Source: Phenylobacterium sp.
GTDB lineage: Bacteria; Pseudomonadota; Alphaproteobacteria; Caulobacterales; Caulobacteraceae
DNA length: 64,000 nt
Reading direction: 5' to 3'
Assembly (NCBI RefSeq): GCF_030693405.1
Contig: NZ_JAUYAW010000046.1
Coordinates: forward strand, 45,067-109,066
Below the pieces are notes generated by a model, which ran no database searches, was not told the origin of the DNA, and saw nothing but the letters and a program-made list of their open reading frames with translations. The stretch's first letter is position 1. Every line of letters starts with the position of its first letter. Made by a program: the position numbers and the translations under genes. Below, piece by piece: positions 17,472 through 25,929 of the stretch.

Positions 17472-18533
17472 TCAGTCCGCCTCGAAGGCCGGAGGAATGA
17501 AGCCTGGCCCGTGCAGGGCCAGGACCTTGAACAGGACCCCCATCTGGTTCTGGGCGGTCAGGCGGTCGAACTGCCGGCCGATCTGGTCGGCCAGCTCGGG
17601 CCGGCTGCGGGCCAGCGCCGAGGCCCGGGCCTCGATCCCGAGCCGTCGCAGGAACTCGGCCTGGGTGAGCAGCGGCCGGGCCAGGGCGCCTTCGGCGCGG
17701 GCGGCCTCCGCCACCCCGCCGAAGTCGGCGTGGACGGTCAGGTCCGCTTCCCCAGGACAGGCCAGGGGATCGACCTTTTGATGACCCTTCAGGGCCTGAA
17801 AGGTGTCACCGCCTTCCTCGCCAGCCGCCGGACCATAGTCGATCAGCAGGGCCGCGCCCCCATCGGCGGCCAGCCGGGCGCCGATCTGGGAGCCAAGGGC
17901 CGCCTGGGCCGGCGAAGACTCGAACACCGCCCCCACCTCGCCCGGACGGCCCTTCGCGGGCAGGGGAGCGGCAAGGCCGAAGGCCAGGTCACCAGCCGCA
18001 TCCAGACCCACCATCCGCTCGGCCCAGCCCTGGGGCGTGCGGACGAACTGCCGGGTGGGCAGGCAGTCCAGCAGCTCATTGGCCACCAGGATCATCGGCG
18101 CTCCGTCCGGGATCTGATCCAGGCTGTCGCACCACTGGGCTCTGGCCGTGGAAAGTCGCTCGGCCTGGCGAGCCCGCAAGGGTTGGGAAACCTCCACAAG
18201 CCAGAGGTCGGCCGCTTCCACGAACCCCGGAACGGTCCCCCCGGCCCTCAGCAGGTCGGACATCAGAGTCCCGTCGCCCGGCCCCATCTCCACCAGCCGA
18301 AAGCTGCGCGGGGCGCCCTGCGTCTGCCAGCAGGCCGCCGCCCACAAGCCGATCAGCTCCCCGAACATCTGGCTGACCAGGGGGGCGGTGATGAAGTCCC
18401 CGCCGGCGCCCAGGCCGGGGCGGGTGGCGTAATAGCCCGCCTGGGGGTCGTGCAGGCAAATCGTCATGAACTCGGCGAGGCTCAGGGGCCCCGTGGCGGC
18501 GATCTGCGCCGCCAGCCGGTCACGCAGGGCCAT
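17472..18533 (-). CDS. Class I SAM-dependent methyltransferase, MidA/NDUFAF7-like
   Basis: A 353-residue homologue of the mitochondrial complex I assembly factor NDUFAF7/MidA, an arginine methyltransferase acting on a complex I subunit. Features are the N-terminal FMTICLHDPQAGYYATRPG motif, the SAM loop LVEMGPGDGTLMSDLLR, and the LVANELLDCLPTRQF motif after the Rossmann core. The start overlaps lgt by 14 bases and the stop is 2 bases before pgeF. In bacteria the target is not established; complex I is the natural candidate by homology. Confidence 0.88.
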   Translation of the reverse strand: MALRDRLAAQIAATGPLSLAEFMTICLHDPQAGYYATRPGLGAGGDFITAPLVSQMFGELIGLWAAACWQTQGAPRSFRLVEMGPGDGTLMSDLLRAGGTVPGFVEAADLWLVEVSQPLRARQAERLSTARAQWCDSLDQIPDGAPMILVANELLDCLPTRQFVRTPQGWAERMVGLDAAGDLAFGLAAPLPAKGRPGEVGAVFESSPAQAALGSQIGARLAADGGAALLIDYGPAAGEEGGDTFQALKGHQKVDPLACPGEADLTVHADFGGVAEAARAEGALARPLLTQAEFLRRLGIEARASALARSRPELADQIGRQFDRLTAQNQMGVLFKVLALHGPGFIPPAFEAD

Positions 18534-19431
18534 CGGACCCCGGAGCGGGACGAATGCGGAAGGGGTCTTCGGCCTCGACGGTCGGCGGTGTTTCAGCCGG
18601 CAGGGGGGCGGGGGGCGCCTCGGTCGCCGGGAGCGGCTCGCGCAGGCCCCGCCAGATCAGGAAGGCGCCGCCCAGCAGCATGGGCAGGCTGAGCATCATG
18701 CCCATGGTCAGGCCCAGCGGGAAGTCGGGCAGATAGGCGTCGGGCTCGCGCACCTGCTCGACCAGGGTGCGGAAGACGGCGTAGCCGACCAGGAACAGGC
18801 CGGCGACCGCACCGCGACGCTCTAGCCAATGGGCCCTGTGGGTGGCGAGGCGCAGGATGATGAACAGGACGATCCCCTCAAGCAGGGCCTCGTAGAGCTG
18901 GCTGGGATGGCGGGGATAGGGGCCGGCGCCGGGGAAGATCACCCCCCAGGGCAATTCGGTGGGACGGCCCCACAGCTCGCCATTGATGAAGTTGGCGATG
19001 CGGCCGAAGAACAGGCCGATGGGCACGCAGGCGGCCACCACGTCGCCCAGGCGCAACAGGTCGATGCCGTTGGAGCGGGCGAAGGCGGCCACCGCGATGG
19101 CGACGCCAAGAGCGCCCCCATGGAAGCTCATGCCCCCCTGCCAGACCTGCAGGATCTGCACCGGGTCGGTCCAGATGGTCTCGGGCGTGTAGAACAGGAT
19201 GTAGCCCAGCCGGCCCCCCAGGATGATGCCCAGGGTGACCCACAGGATCAGGTCGTCGATCTGGGCCGGGGTGGCGGCAGGACCGCGGACGGGCGCCAGC
19301 TGCGGATTGCGCACCAGCATCACCACATAGCGCCAGCCGATCAGGATGCCGGCCACATAGGCCAGGGCGTACCAGCGGATGGCGAAAGGCCCGATCTGGA
19401 TCAGGATGGGGTCGAAATCAGGAAAGGGCAC
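18520..19431 (-). CDS. lgt: Prolipoprotein diacylglyceryl transferase
   Basis: Transfers diacylglycerol from phosphatidylglycerol to the lipobox cysteine, the first step of lipoprotein maturation, in the inner membrane. The 303-residue protein has about seven membrane helices and the signature motifs GGMSFHGGALGV and RIANFINGELWGRPT, plus YEALLEGIVLF. The C-terminal 40 residues are a Pro/Glu-rich tail that is longer than in E. coli Lgt. It leads the lgt, MidA-like, pgeF operon. At least four predicted lipoproteins in this window would be its substrates. Confidence 0.95.
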   Translation of the reverse strand: MPFPDFDPILIQIGPFAIRWYALAYVAGILIGWRYVVMLVRNPQLAPVRGPAATPAQIDDLILWVTLGIILGGRLGYILFYTPETIWTDPVQILQVWQGGMSFHGGALGVAIAVAAFARSNGIDLLRLGDVVAACVPIGLFFGRIANFINGELWGRPTELPWGVIFPGAGPYPRHPSQLYEALLEGIVLFIILRLATHRAHWLERRGAVAGLFLVGYAVFRTLVEQVREPDAYLPDFPLGLTMGMMLSLPMLLGGAFLIWRGLREPLPATEAPPAPLPAETPPTVEAEDPFRIRPAPGSDGPA

Positions 19432-19546
19432 CGGCGCGTTCTCCAGCCTATTGTCGCCTGTTTAGCCGACAAGGCCTTCGCATTCATCCCCCGGCGCCCC
19501 ATATTGATGGTGCGCGGCGGCAAGTCCCGCGCCTCTTGAGCCCGCT

Positions 19547-19777
19547 ATGCAGACCCAGAACCCTTTCCTCGACGAAATCGCCAAGCTGACCACCGCGGCC
19601 ATGGGCATGGCCCAGGCCGCCAGCGAGGAGGCGAGGTCCGCCTTCAGGGCTCAGGCCGACCGAGCCGCGGCCGAGCTGGACCTGATCCGGCGCGAGGAAT
19701 TCGAGGCGCTCAAAGCCGAGGTGGCCGCTCTCCGGGCGGACATTCAGGCGCTGCGCGGTCCCGCCGCCCAGGACTGA
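19547..19777 (+). CDS. ubiK: UbiK / BMFP accessory factor for ubiquinone synthesis
   Basis: A 76-residue helical, coiled-coil protein of the BMFP family. In E. coli and Salmonella UbiK binds UbiJ and lipids and supports aerobic ubiquinone synthesis; the Brucella homologue is a membrane fusogen. The family pattern is seen: NPFLDEIAKLTTAAMGMAQ, then an amphipathic helix and the trimeric coiled coil REEFEALKAEVAALRADIQ. It is divergent from lgt with a 115-base gap, and stands alone. Confidence 0.88.
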   Translation: MQTQNPFLDEIAKLTTAAMGMAQAASEEARSAFRAQADRAAAELDLIRREEFEALKAEVAALRADIQALRGPAAQD

Positions 19778-19924
19778 CGCCCGCGTTCACGAATACGCGA
19801 AAGGGGTTCGCCCACCGGAAGAAGCCGGTGACAGGGCCCCTGCGAAGCAGATTAGTTTCACGACTGCCGGTGAGTCGTTTGGGCCACGCGCCCGATCCGC
19901 CGCAGCGAAAGGACCGTGGGTTCC

Positions 19925-20428
19925 ATGGATATGCCCCAGCCTGACGAAGACGTCGTCCTCGGCCTTGATCCCCTGGACGTCGTCGAACACGTGCTCACGG
20001 CCGAGAACCTGGAGTTCGACCGCACCGAGGACGGCGACCTGGCCTTCACCCTGGCCGGAGAGTGGAAGGACTATGAGCTCTGGTTCGCCTGGCGCCCGGA
20101 GGCCGACTGTCTGCAGCTGTGTCTGGCGCTTGGCCACACCGTCGCCCCTGAGGCCCGGCATCCGGCGCATGAGCTGGTGGGTCTGGTCAATCAACGCCTG
20201 TGGCTTGGCCATTTCGAGCTGTGGGATGATGGGGAGATCGTCTTCCGTCACGCCATGGCCCTGACCAGCGCCGAGCGCCCCAGCCTGTCCCAGGCCGCGG
20301 CCATGATCGACATCGCCGTCGAGGGCGCCGATCGCTTCTTCCCGGCCTTCGACTTCATGGTCCGTGGCGCCAAGACTCCGGCCGAAGCCATGGCCGCCTG
20401 CATGTTCGAGACCGTCGGCGAGGCCTGA
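19925..20428 (+). CDS. YbjN domain protein
   Basis: A 167-residue cytoplasmic protein with the YbjN (bacterial sensory transduction regulator-like) fold. Typical segments are FDRTEDGDLAFTLAGEWKDYELWFAW (residues 24-49), LVGLVNQRLWLGHFELWDDGEIVFRHA and a C-terminal helical region ending in EAMAACMFET. I prefer ATG 19925 because the AAAGGA motif at 19908-19913 is about 11 bases away; the upstream GTG 19916 would be too close. YbjN affects motility and stress in E. coli, but the molecular role is unknown. It sits directly before proC on the same strand. Confidence 0.85.
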   Translation: MDMPQPDEDVVLGLDPLDVVEHVLTAENLEFDRTEDGDLAFTLAGEWKDYELWFAWRPEADCLQLCLALGHTVAPEARHPAHELVGLVNQRLWLGHFELWDDGEIVFRHAMALTSAERPSLSQAAAMIDIAVEGADRFFPAFDFMVRGAKTPAEAMAACMFETVGEA

Positions 20429-20492
20429 GGGCCTCGCGCCGGCCCCGCGCCTCCGATAGAACCGCGGCCAGTTGCGGACGACGGAGGATTCC

Positions 20493-21287
20493 ATGGGGCC
20501 ACTGCTGATTCTGGGCGCCGGTCGGATGGGCGGCGCGCTGATCTCGGGCTGGCGGCTTGCCGGACTGTTCGCTCCCCAGGACCTGATGATCCGCGATCCT
20601 CACCCTGGGGAGGAGGCGCAGGCGGCGATCGCCCAAGGCGCCCTGCACGATCCGGATGTGACGGCCATGGGCCGGGCCAAGGTCGTCCTTCTGGCCGTGA
20701 AACCCCAGCTGTGGCGGGAGGCGGCCGCAGAGGTCAGCCAGGCCCTGGCGCCAGACGCCGTCATCATCTCCATAGCCGCAGGCGTGGGCTCTGAGGACAT
20801 TTCGCGCGCTTTCGGCGGGCGGGCTGTGGCGCGGATCATGCCCACCACCGCGGCGGCTATCGGCCAGGGCACAGCCAGTCTCTATGCCGCCGACCGCCAT
20901 GCGGCGGACCTCGCCCGGCGTCTCTTCAGCGCCGTCGGCGCGGTGGTGGAGCTGGAAAGCGAGGCCATGATGCATGCGGCCACCGCGACCTCGGGCTCGG
21001 CGCCGGCCTATCTCTACGCCTTTGTGGAGGCCTTGGAGGCCGCAGGCGCCAAGGCCGGTCTGTCGCCGGAGGCTGCGCGCACGCTCGCCCGGGCGACCAT
21101 CTCGGGGGCGGCAGCCCTGCTGGCCCAGAGCGGCGCCGAGCCGGCCGAGTTGCGCCGGCAGGTCACATCCCCAGGCGGGACCACCCAGGCCGCCCTTGAG
21201 GTGCTGATGGGACCCGCGGGCCTTGGGCCGCTGTTGGAGCGTGCGGTGGCTGCGGCGACTGACCGTTCCCGGGTGCTGGGGGCCTGA
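20493..21287 (+). CDS. proC: Pyrroline-5-carboxylate reductase
   Basis: Last step of proline synthesis, reducing pyrroline-5-carboxylate with NAD(P)H. The 264-residue product begins MGPLLILGAGRMGGALI, with the GxGxMG nucleotide motif. It contains VLLAVKPQLW, ARIMPTTAAAIGQG and the C-terminal signature segment VTSPGGTTQAALEVL. The ATG at 20493 is preceded at the right distance by GGAGGA (20483-20488); a TTG further up is not needed. YbjN and proC are neighbours in several alphaproteobacteria. Confidence 0.95.
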   Translation: MGPLLILGAGRMGGALISGWRLAGLFAPQDLMIRDPHPGEEAQAAIAQGALHDPDVTAMGRAKVVLLAVKPQLWREAAAEVSQALAPDAVIISIAAGVGSEDISRAFGGRAVARIMPTTAAAIGQGTASLYAADRHAADLARRLFSAVGAVVELESEAMMHAATATSGSAPAYLYAFVEALEAAGAKAGLSPEAARTLARATISGAAALLAQSGAEPAELRRQVTSPGGTTQAALEVLMGPAGLGPLLERAVAAATDRSRVLGA

Positions 21288-21294
21288 GGGCCGT

Positions 21295-21933
21295 TCAGAG
21301 CAGGTTGATCAGGCTCTCGAAGGAGTCGCCGAGGGCGCCGATGAAGGTCACCGCCGCCAGGATCAACGCGTTCCAGATCAGGGCCAGGATGATCACGCTC
21401 AGCGCCGCAGCCACGGCGCCCACCAGACCCGCCACCCCGTCGCGCTCCAGAAGACCAAAGCCGAAGGCGGCGATGGCGAAGGAGGGCAGCATGTTGCCGA
21501 AGGGAATAGGCAGGAAGACGATCACCGCCAGCATCAGGCAAACTGCGCCGATGAAACGGTCGGCGACCCGGCCGTAGAGAAAGCGCCACCGGGGTCGCAG
21601 ATGCCGCTCCAGCCGTTGCAGGTGCGGCGCCAGGCGCACGGCCATGGTCTGGAACTCCGCCCGTTGCATGGAGCGGTTCATCAGGGCCTTGGGCAGCCAC
21701 AGGGTGGGCCGGCCGATCATCAGCTGAAAGGCGATGAAAATCAGCGGCGCGCCCAATATGGCCGAGACGCCAGGGGGCATGGGCAGGGCCAGGGGGGCTG
21801 CGAACACCGCCAGAAGGGCGCCGAACGCCCGGTCTCCGAACGCGTCGAGCACGTCGGCCACCGTCACCTTGGGGTGCGGACGCTCGGCGAGACCGGCGAG
21901 AATGTCAGAGAAACGGTGGACGTCGTCGACCAC
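21295..21933 (-). CDS. exoD: ExoD family membrane protein
   Basis: ExoD-family proteins were first noted in Rhizobium for effects on exopolysaccharide and alkali tolerance; the mechanism is not known. From GTG 21933 the product has 212 residues and four or five membrane helices, including FGALLAVFAAPLALPMPPG, LIFIAFQLMIGRPTLWLP, GAVCLMLAVIVFLPIPFG and VGAVAAALSVIILALIWN. The PxxLPxP-like repeats after helices are typical. The start is uncertain, because the frame continues to a TTG at 22008. It is convergent with proC. Confidence 0.82.
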   Translation of the reverse strand: MVDDVHRFSDILAGLAERPHPKVTVADVLDAFGDRAFGALLAVFAAPLALPMPPGVSAILGAPLIFIAFQLMIGRPTLWLPKALMNRSMQRAEFQTMAVRLAPHLQRLERHLRPRWRFLYGRVADRFIGAVCLMLAVIVFLPIPFGNMLPSFAIAAFGFGLLERDGVAGLVGAVAAALSVIILALIWNALILAAVTFIGALGDSFESLINLL

Positions 21934-22073
21934 GGTCGGACCTGCGGGTTGGAGGTTTCGGATGCGCGGTTCAGATGGACGCGCCCGGGGGAAATTGCAC
22001 CCCCTCAACGGCCCGTTCTGGTCGAATTCCCTGGCCTTGTGGCCTCAGCCCCACGACGAAGCCTTGCCGAGGG

Positions 22074-22757
22074 TCAGACTGCGGCGTGTTGACCCAGCAC
22101 CACGCCCACCAGGACGGCGGCGTAGTGGACGCCGGCGCCGCCGATCACATGGCCATGCCAGATGGCCCGGCGGAAGGGCAGGCGGCGCATCATGTAGAAG
22201 ATGACCCCGATACTGTAGACCGCGCCGCCAATGGCCAGAAGGACCATGGCCGACGGGGGCAGGGCGGCCATCAGGGGCTGAAGCGCCACCACGACGGCCC
22301 AGCCCAGGGCCAGATAGATGACCACCCAGAGCTTACGGTCCAGGCCGCTCAGGAACAGCTTGCCGGCGACTCCAAGGGCCGCCACGCCCCATATGGCCGC
22401 CGTCATGGCCACAGCCCAGGCGCCGCTCAGTCCCGCCACCGTGAACGGGGTGTAGGAGCCGGCGATCATGATGAAGATGCCTGCGTGGTCCAGCCGTCGC
22501 AGCAACGGACGATGCCGCGCCGGGGCGAAGTTATAGGCGGTGGAACAGGCCAGCATCAGCAATAGGCCGGCGGCGTAGATGCCCACCGCCGTGGTGAGCA
22601 GGGGCGAGCCCCTCCAGACCGAAAGTCCGATCAGAACCGCGCCGCCGATCAGGGCCGCTGTCAGGCCGATGACATGGACACATAGGTCCGCGCACTTGGC
22701 CGCGGGCGTCGGATAGTGGCGGGGCGGCTTGTCGATCTGGGCGGGCGCGACGGTCAT
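22074..22757 (-). CDS. Hemolysin III / PAQR family membrane protein (YqfA-like)
   Basis: A seven-helix membrane protein of 227 residues in the hemolysin III (PAQR, CREST) superfamily. The motifs ACSTAYNFAPARHRPLLRRLDHAGIF (residues about 80-105), GSYTPF and the terminal HGHVIGGAGVHY supply the Ser, Asp and three His that form the metal site of CREST hydrolases. Actual haemolysis is not implied; roles in membrane homeostasis are suspected. The start is at ATG 22757 (MTVAPAQIDK), giving a short cytosolic head. Confidence 0.88.
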   Translation of the reverse strand: MTVAPAQIDKPPRHYPTPAAKCADLCVHVIGLTAALIGGAVLIGLSVWRGSPLLTTAVGIYAAGLLLMLACSTAYNFAPARHRPLLRRLDHAGIFIMIAGSYTPFTVAGLSGAWAVAMTAAIWGVAALGVAGKLFLSGLDRKLWVVIYLALGWAVVVALQPLMAALPPSAMVLLAIGGAVYSIGVIFYMMRRLPFRRAIWHGHVIGGAGVHYAAVLVGVVLGQHAAV

Positions 22758-22849
22758 GACTGTGGACCCTTTGTAGCCCCCGCGGCCCCAGGCGCCCAGG
22801 GCGTGGCGTCCTGTTGCGGGCGGAAAGTCGCCGATGCGGCCCTGGCGCC

Positions 22850-24145
22850 TCAGTCGACGCCGGCGACCGCCAGGATGGAGAGCAGACCCACCGCCATGCC
22901 TCGCAGGCTTTCGACAGGCTCGACATCGATCCATTCGTCCAGGGCGTGCGCCCGGCCGCCGGTTCCGCCAGACCCCATGGTGATGGCGGGGATCCCGAGG
23001 CTCATGGGGATGTTGGAATCGGTCGAGGAGGCCGACATCTGGGGCTCAAACCCCTGAATGCGGTTGGCCGCCAGAACGCTGCGCACCAGCAGGCTGTCGG
23101 GATCGGTCCCGCCGGCCGGCCGGTCGCCGATGACCAGCGGCTCTACGGTGATCTCGCCCTCAGAAACCGAGCGGGCCGCGTTCTCCGCCGCCGCGGCCTC
23201 CTGGAACGCGGCCAGGAGCTGGGCCTCAAGCGTGGCGAGGGCCTCTGGGCTCTCCGAGCGCATGTCGTACTCGGTGTAGACCTCGGCCGGGATGGAGTTC
23301 ACCGACACGCCGCCGCCGGTGACGCTGGCCGAGTAGGTGGTGCGCGGGGTCTTCGGGACCTCGATTTCATAGAGAGCCGCCGTCGCCCGGGCCATGGCGG
23401 CCATGGGATTGACGATGCCGAAGGCGCCGTAGGAATGCCCGCCCGGTCCGCGGAAGAAGGTGCGGTAGCGCTTGGAGCCCACCGCGCCGGTCACCACCCG
23501 CGAGGGGTCCGAGCCGTCGAAGGAAAAGAAGGCCTCCACCCGGTCCTTGTATGCGCCCTGGGTGAACAGATGACGCACACCGCGCAGGTCTCCGGGACCT
23601 TCCTCGCCCACCGTGCCGACGAACAGGATATCCTTCTCCGTGACGATCTGCGCCGCATCCAGGGCCCGGATGAAGGCCAGCAGGACCGCCAGCGAACGGG
23701 TGTCGTCCCCGACGCCGGGCGCCATCAGCCGCGTGCCTTCCCGGCGCACCGTCACGTCAGTGTCGGCGGGAAAGACGGTGTCCAGGTGGGCTGAGACCAC
23801 GATGACCGGGCCGCCCGGCGCGGCTGCGCCCCGGCGCAGGCCCATGACATTGCCTTCGTCATCGGTGGTCGTCTCGGTCAGGCCATGGGCCTTGAGCATG
23901 GCCAGATAGGCCTTGCCCCGTTCGGCCTCCTGGAACGGCGGGGCCGGGATCTCGGTGAGGGTGATGATGTCGGCGACCGTGCGGTCGAAATCGGCGGCCA
24001 TCTGGGCCTTGGCCGCGGTGAAGGCTGGGGTGGCCGCGATAGCGGCGACCGGGGTGTCCTGAGCCGCGGTCGCGCCGCCAAAGGCCAGCAGACACGCTGC
24101 GGAGAGACCGGCGAGGGCGGGGGCGAGGCGGTCTCGAAGGATCAT
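22850..24145 (-). CDS. Secreted M20-family metallopeptidase
   Basis: A 431-residue di-zinc exopeptidase (M20/M25/M40) with a Sec signal (LAGLSAACLLAFGGATAAQ). Metal and catalytic residues are visible in order: VVSAHLDTVFP, GVGDDTRSLAVLL, GTVGEEGPGDLRG (catalytic Glu pair) and the terminal His in AHALDEWID. The inserted dimerisation domain contains GGGVSVNSIPAEVYTEYDMRS. It probably trims peptides or acyl-amino acids in the periplasm. It is divergent from the AGCS transporter, which could import released alanine or glycine. Confidence 0.9.
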   Translation of the reverse strand: MILRDRLAPALAGLSAACLLAFGGATAAQDTPVAAIAATPAFTAAKAQMAADFDRTVADIITLTEIPAPPFQEAERGKAYLAMLKAHGLTETTTDDEGNVMGLRRGAAAPGGPVIVVSAHLDTVFPADTDVTVRREGTRLMAPGVGDDTRSLAVLLAFIRALDAAQIVTEKDILFVGTVGEEGPGDLRGVRHLFTQGAYKDRVEAFFSFDGSDPSRVVTGAVGSKRYRTFFRGPGGHSYGAFGIVNPMAAMARATAALYEIEVPKTPRTTYSASVTGGGVSVNSIPAEVYTEYDMRSESPEALATLEAQLLAAFQEAAAAENAARSVSEGEITVEPLVIGDRPAGGTDPDSLLVRSVLAANRIQGFEPQMSASSTDSNIPMSLGIPAITMGSGGTGGRAHALDEWIDVEPVESLRGMAVGLLSILAVAGVD

Positions 24146-24333
24146 CCGGGGCTCTCTTTGTGGTCTTCTGGCTGCTGGTCAGGCGCCATGATGCGCTGAA
24201 CGCTTCTCTGGCGCACAGCTGTTTCGCCTTGGTCGCCGACAAAGGCTCGCCGATGCGTCGCCTCTGGTCAAATCCTCGCAGCGGGGTCTAGGTTCGCGGC
24301 TTCGCGCGTCGGGCGCCGTCTAGGGGGACATTC

Positions 24334-25824
24334 ATGCCGGAAGAGACCAGCGCCATCGAGGCCTTCTACGCCCAGGTGACCAATGTCAGTGACTTCATCT
24401 GGGGGGGGACCTGGAATGGGGTCTCCGTCATTCCCTTCCCGCCCATGGTCATCGCCCTGCTGGGGGTTGGCCTGTGGATGATGATCGGGCTGCGGTTCTA
24501 CCCCATCCTGAAGCTGGGCCCGGCCTTTGTCGGCCTCTTCAAGAGCGAGAAGGACGCTGACGCCGAAGGCGACGGCAAGAAGGGTGAGATTTCCCCCTTC
24601 GCCGCCCTCTCCACCGCGCTCTCCGGCCAGGTCGGCACCGGCAACCTGGCCGGCGTGGCCACAGCCATCACCCTTGGTGGGCCCGGCGCGCTCTTCTGGA
24701 TGTGGGTCACCGCGCTGATCGGCATGGCGCTCGCCTTCGCCGAGGGTTCGCTCGCCATCCGATACCGTGAGCAGGGGCCTGACGGGGCCTATCGCGGCGG
24801 ACCCATGACCTATATCCGCCGGGGCCTCGGCAAGAAGTGGGGCTGGCTGGCCGCACTTTTCTGCGTTGGCACCCTGTTCTCCTCGGTCACCACCGGCAAC
24901 ATGATCCAGGCCAACTCCGTGGCCGACTCGATCCATGGCCTGACCGGCATGCCGGAGTGGGTGGCCGGCCTGATCGTCGCCGCCGCCGTCTTCGCGGTGA
25001 TCATCGGCGGCATCAAGTCGATCGGCGCCATCGCCGAGAAGATCGTGCCAACCATGGCGCTGGCCTACATCACCATGGCCATCATCGCCCTGATCATGAA
25101 CTTCGAGGACCTGCCGGGCGCCTTCGCCACCATCTTTGAGAGCGCTTTCACAGGCCATGCGGCGGCCGGCGGATTCGTCGGGGCTGGCATGATCATGGCC
25201 ATCCGGGCCGGCGTCGCCCGCGGTCTTTTCTCGAACGAGGCCGGCCAGGGCTCCACCGCCATCGCTCACGCCGTGGCGCAGACCGACGACCCGGCGCGTC
25301 AGGGTCGCTTCGCCATGATGGGCACCTTCATCGACACCATCATCATCTGCACCGCCACGGGGCTTGTCCTGCTCACCGTGCAGGGCGCCTTCCCGGCCAC
25401 CGGCGCCGATGGCGTGACGGTCATGCAGGAGCACGCCTGGTCGTCGGATCTGAACGGCTTCGCCATGACCGAGGCGGCCTATGCGGCGGCCTTCCCGCTG
25501 CAGGTGTTCGGCTTCTCCATCGGGGCGCTGATCGCCTCCCTGGCGCTGATCCTGTTTGTCTTCACGACCCTGATCACCTGGAGCTATTACGGCGAACGCG
25601 CCACGACCCACCTCTTTGGGCAGAAGATGGCCATTCCTTTCCGCCTGCTATGGGTGGTGATGATCTTCATCGGCTCGTTCCAGGAAATCACCTTCGTCTG
25701 GCGGATGGGGGACATCGCCAACGCCAGTATGGCGCTGCCCAACCTGGTGGCCCTGGCCCTGTTGTCGGGCGTTGTGTTCAAGCTGGCCCGGGGGGAAAAG
25801 AAGGCCGGCAAGGATCACGACTGA
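24334..25824 (+). CDS. Alanine/glycine:cation symporter (AGCS family)
   Basis: A sodium- or proton-coupled amino-acid importer of 496 residues with about eleven hydrophobic helices. The family signature region is clear: SGQVGTGNLAGVATAITLGG followed by FWMWVTALIGMALAFAEGSLA. GLFSNEAGQGSTAIAHA carries the second conserved loop, and ITWSYYGERA lies near the C terminus. Residues 60-100 form a charged cytoplasmic loop (SEKDADAEGDGKK). It is flanked by an M20 peptidase and a DUF885 hydrolase, consistent with peptide scavenging. Confidence 0.93.
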   Translation: MPEETSAIEAFYAQVTNVSDFIWGGTWNGVSVIPFPPMVIALLGVGLWMMIGLRFYPILKLGPAFVGLFKSEKDADAEGDGKKGEISPFAALSTALSGQVGTGNLAGVATAITLGGPGALFWMWVTALIGMALAFAEGSLAIRYREQGPDGAYRGGPMTYIRRGLGKKWGWLAALFCVGTLFSSVTTGNMIQANSVADSIHGLTGMPEWVAGLIVAAAVFAVIIGGIKSIGAIAEKIVPTMALAYITMAIIALIMNFEDLPGAFATIFESAFTGHAAAGGFVGAGMIMAIRAGVARGLFSNEAGQGSTAIAHAVAQTDDPARQGRFAMMGTFIDTIIICTATGLVLLTVQGAFPATGADGVTVMQEHAWSSDLNGFAMTEAAYAAAFPLQVFGFSIGALIASLALILFVFTTLITWSYYGERATTHLFGQKMAIPFRLLWVVMIFIGSFQEITFVWRMGDIANASMALPNLVALALLSGVVFKLARGEKKAGKDHD

Positions 25825-25867
25825 CGGCGATTTTGCGGGGCTGACCGCGCCTTTTCGGGTTTTCCTG

Positions 25868-25895
25868 ACCGGCCACGCCGCATAGCGTGGCCGGT
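25868..25895 (+). terminator. Stem-loop after the AGCS gene
   Basis: ACCGGCCACGC and GCGTGGCCGGT form a perfect 11-bp stem with a 6-base loop (CGCATA), 43 bases after the symporter stop and 34 bases before the next gene. There is no T-rich run after it, so it may be a Rho-assisted terminator or an mRNA-stability structure. Confidence 0.5.
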
Positions 25896-25929
25896 AACAC
25901 AGGTAACAGTCCCGCAAGAGGAGTCCGCC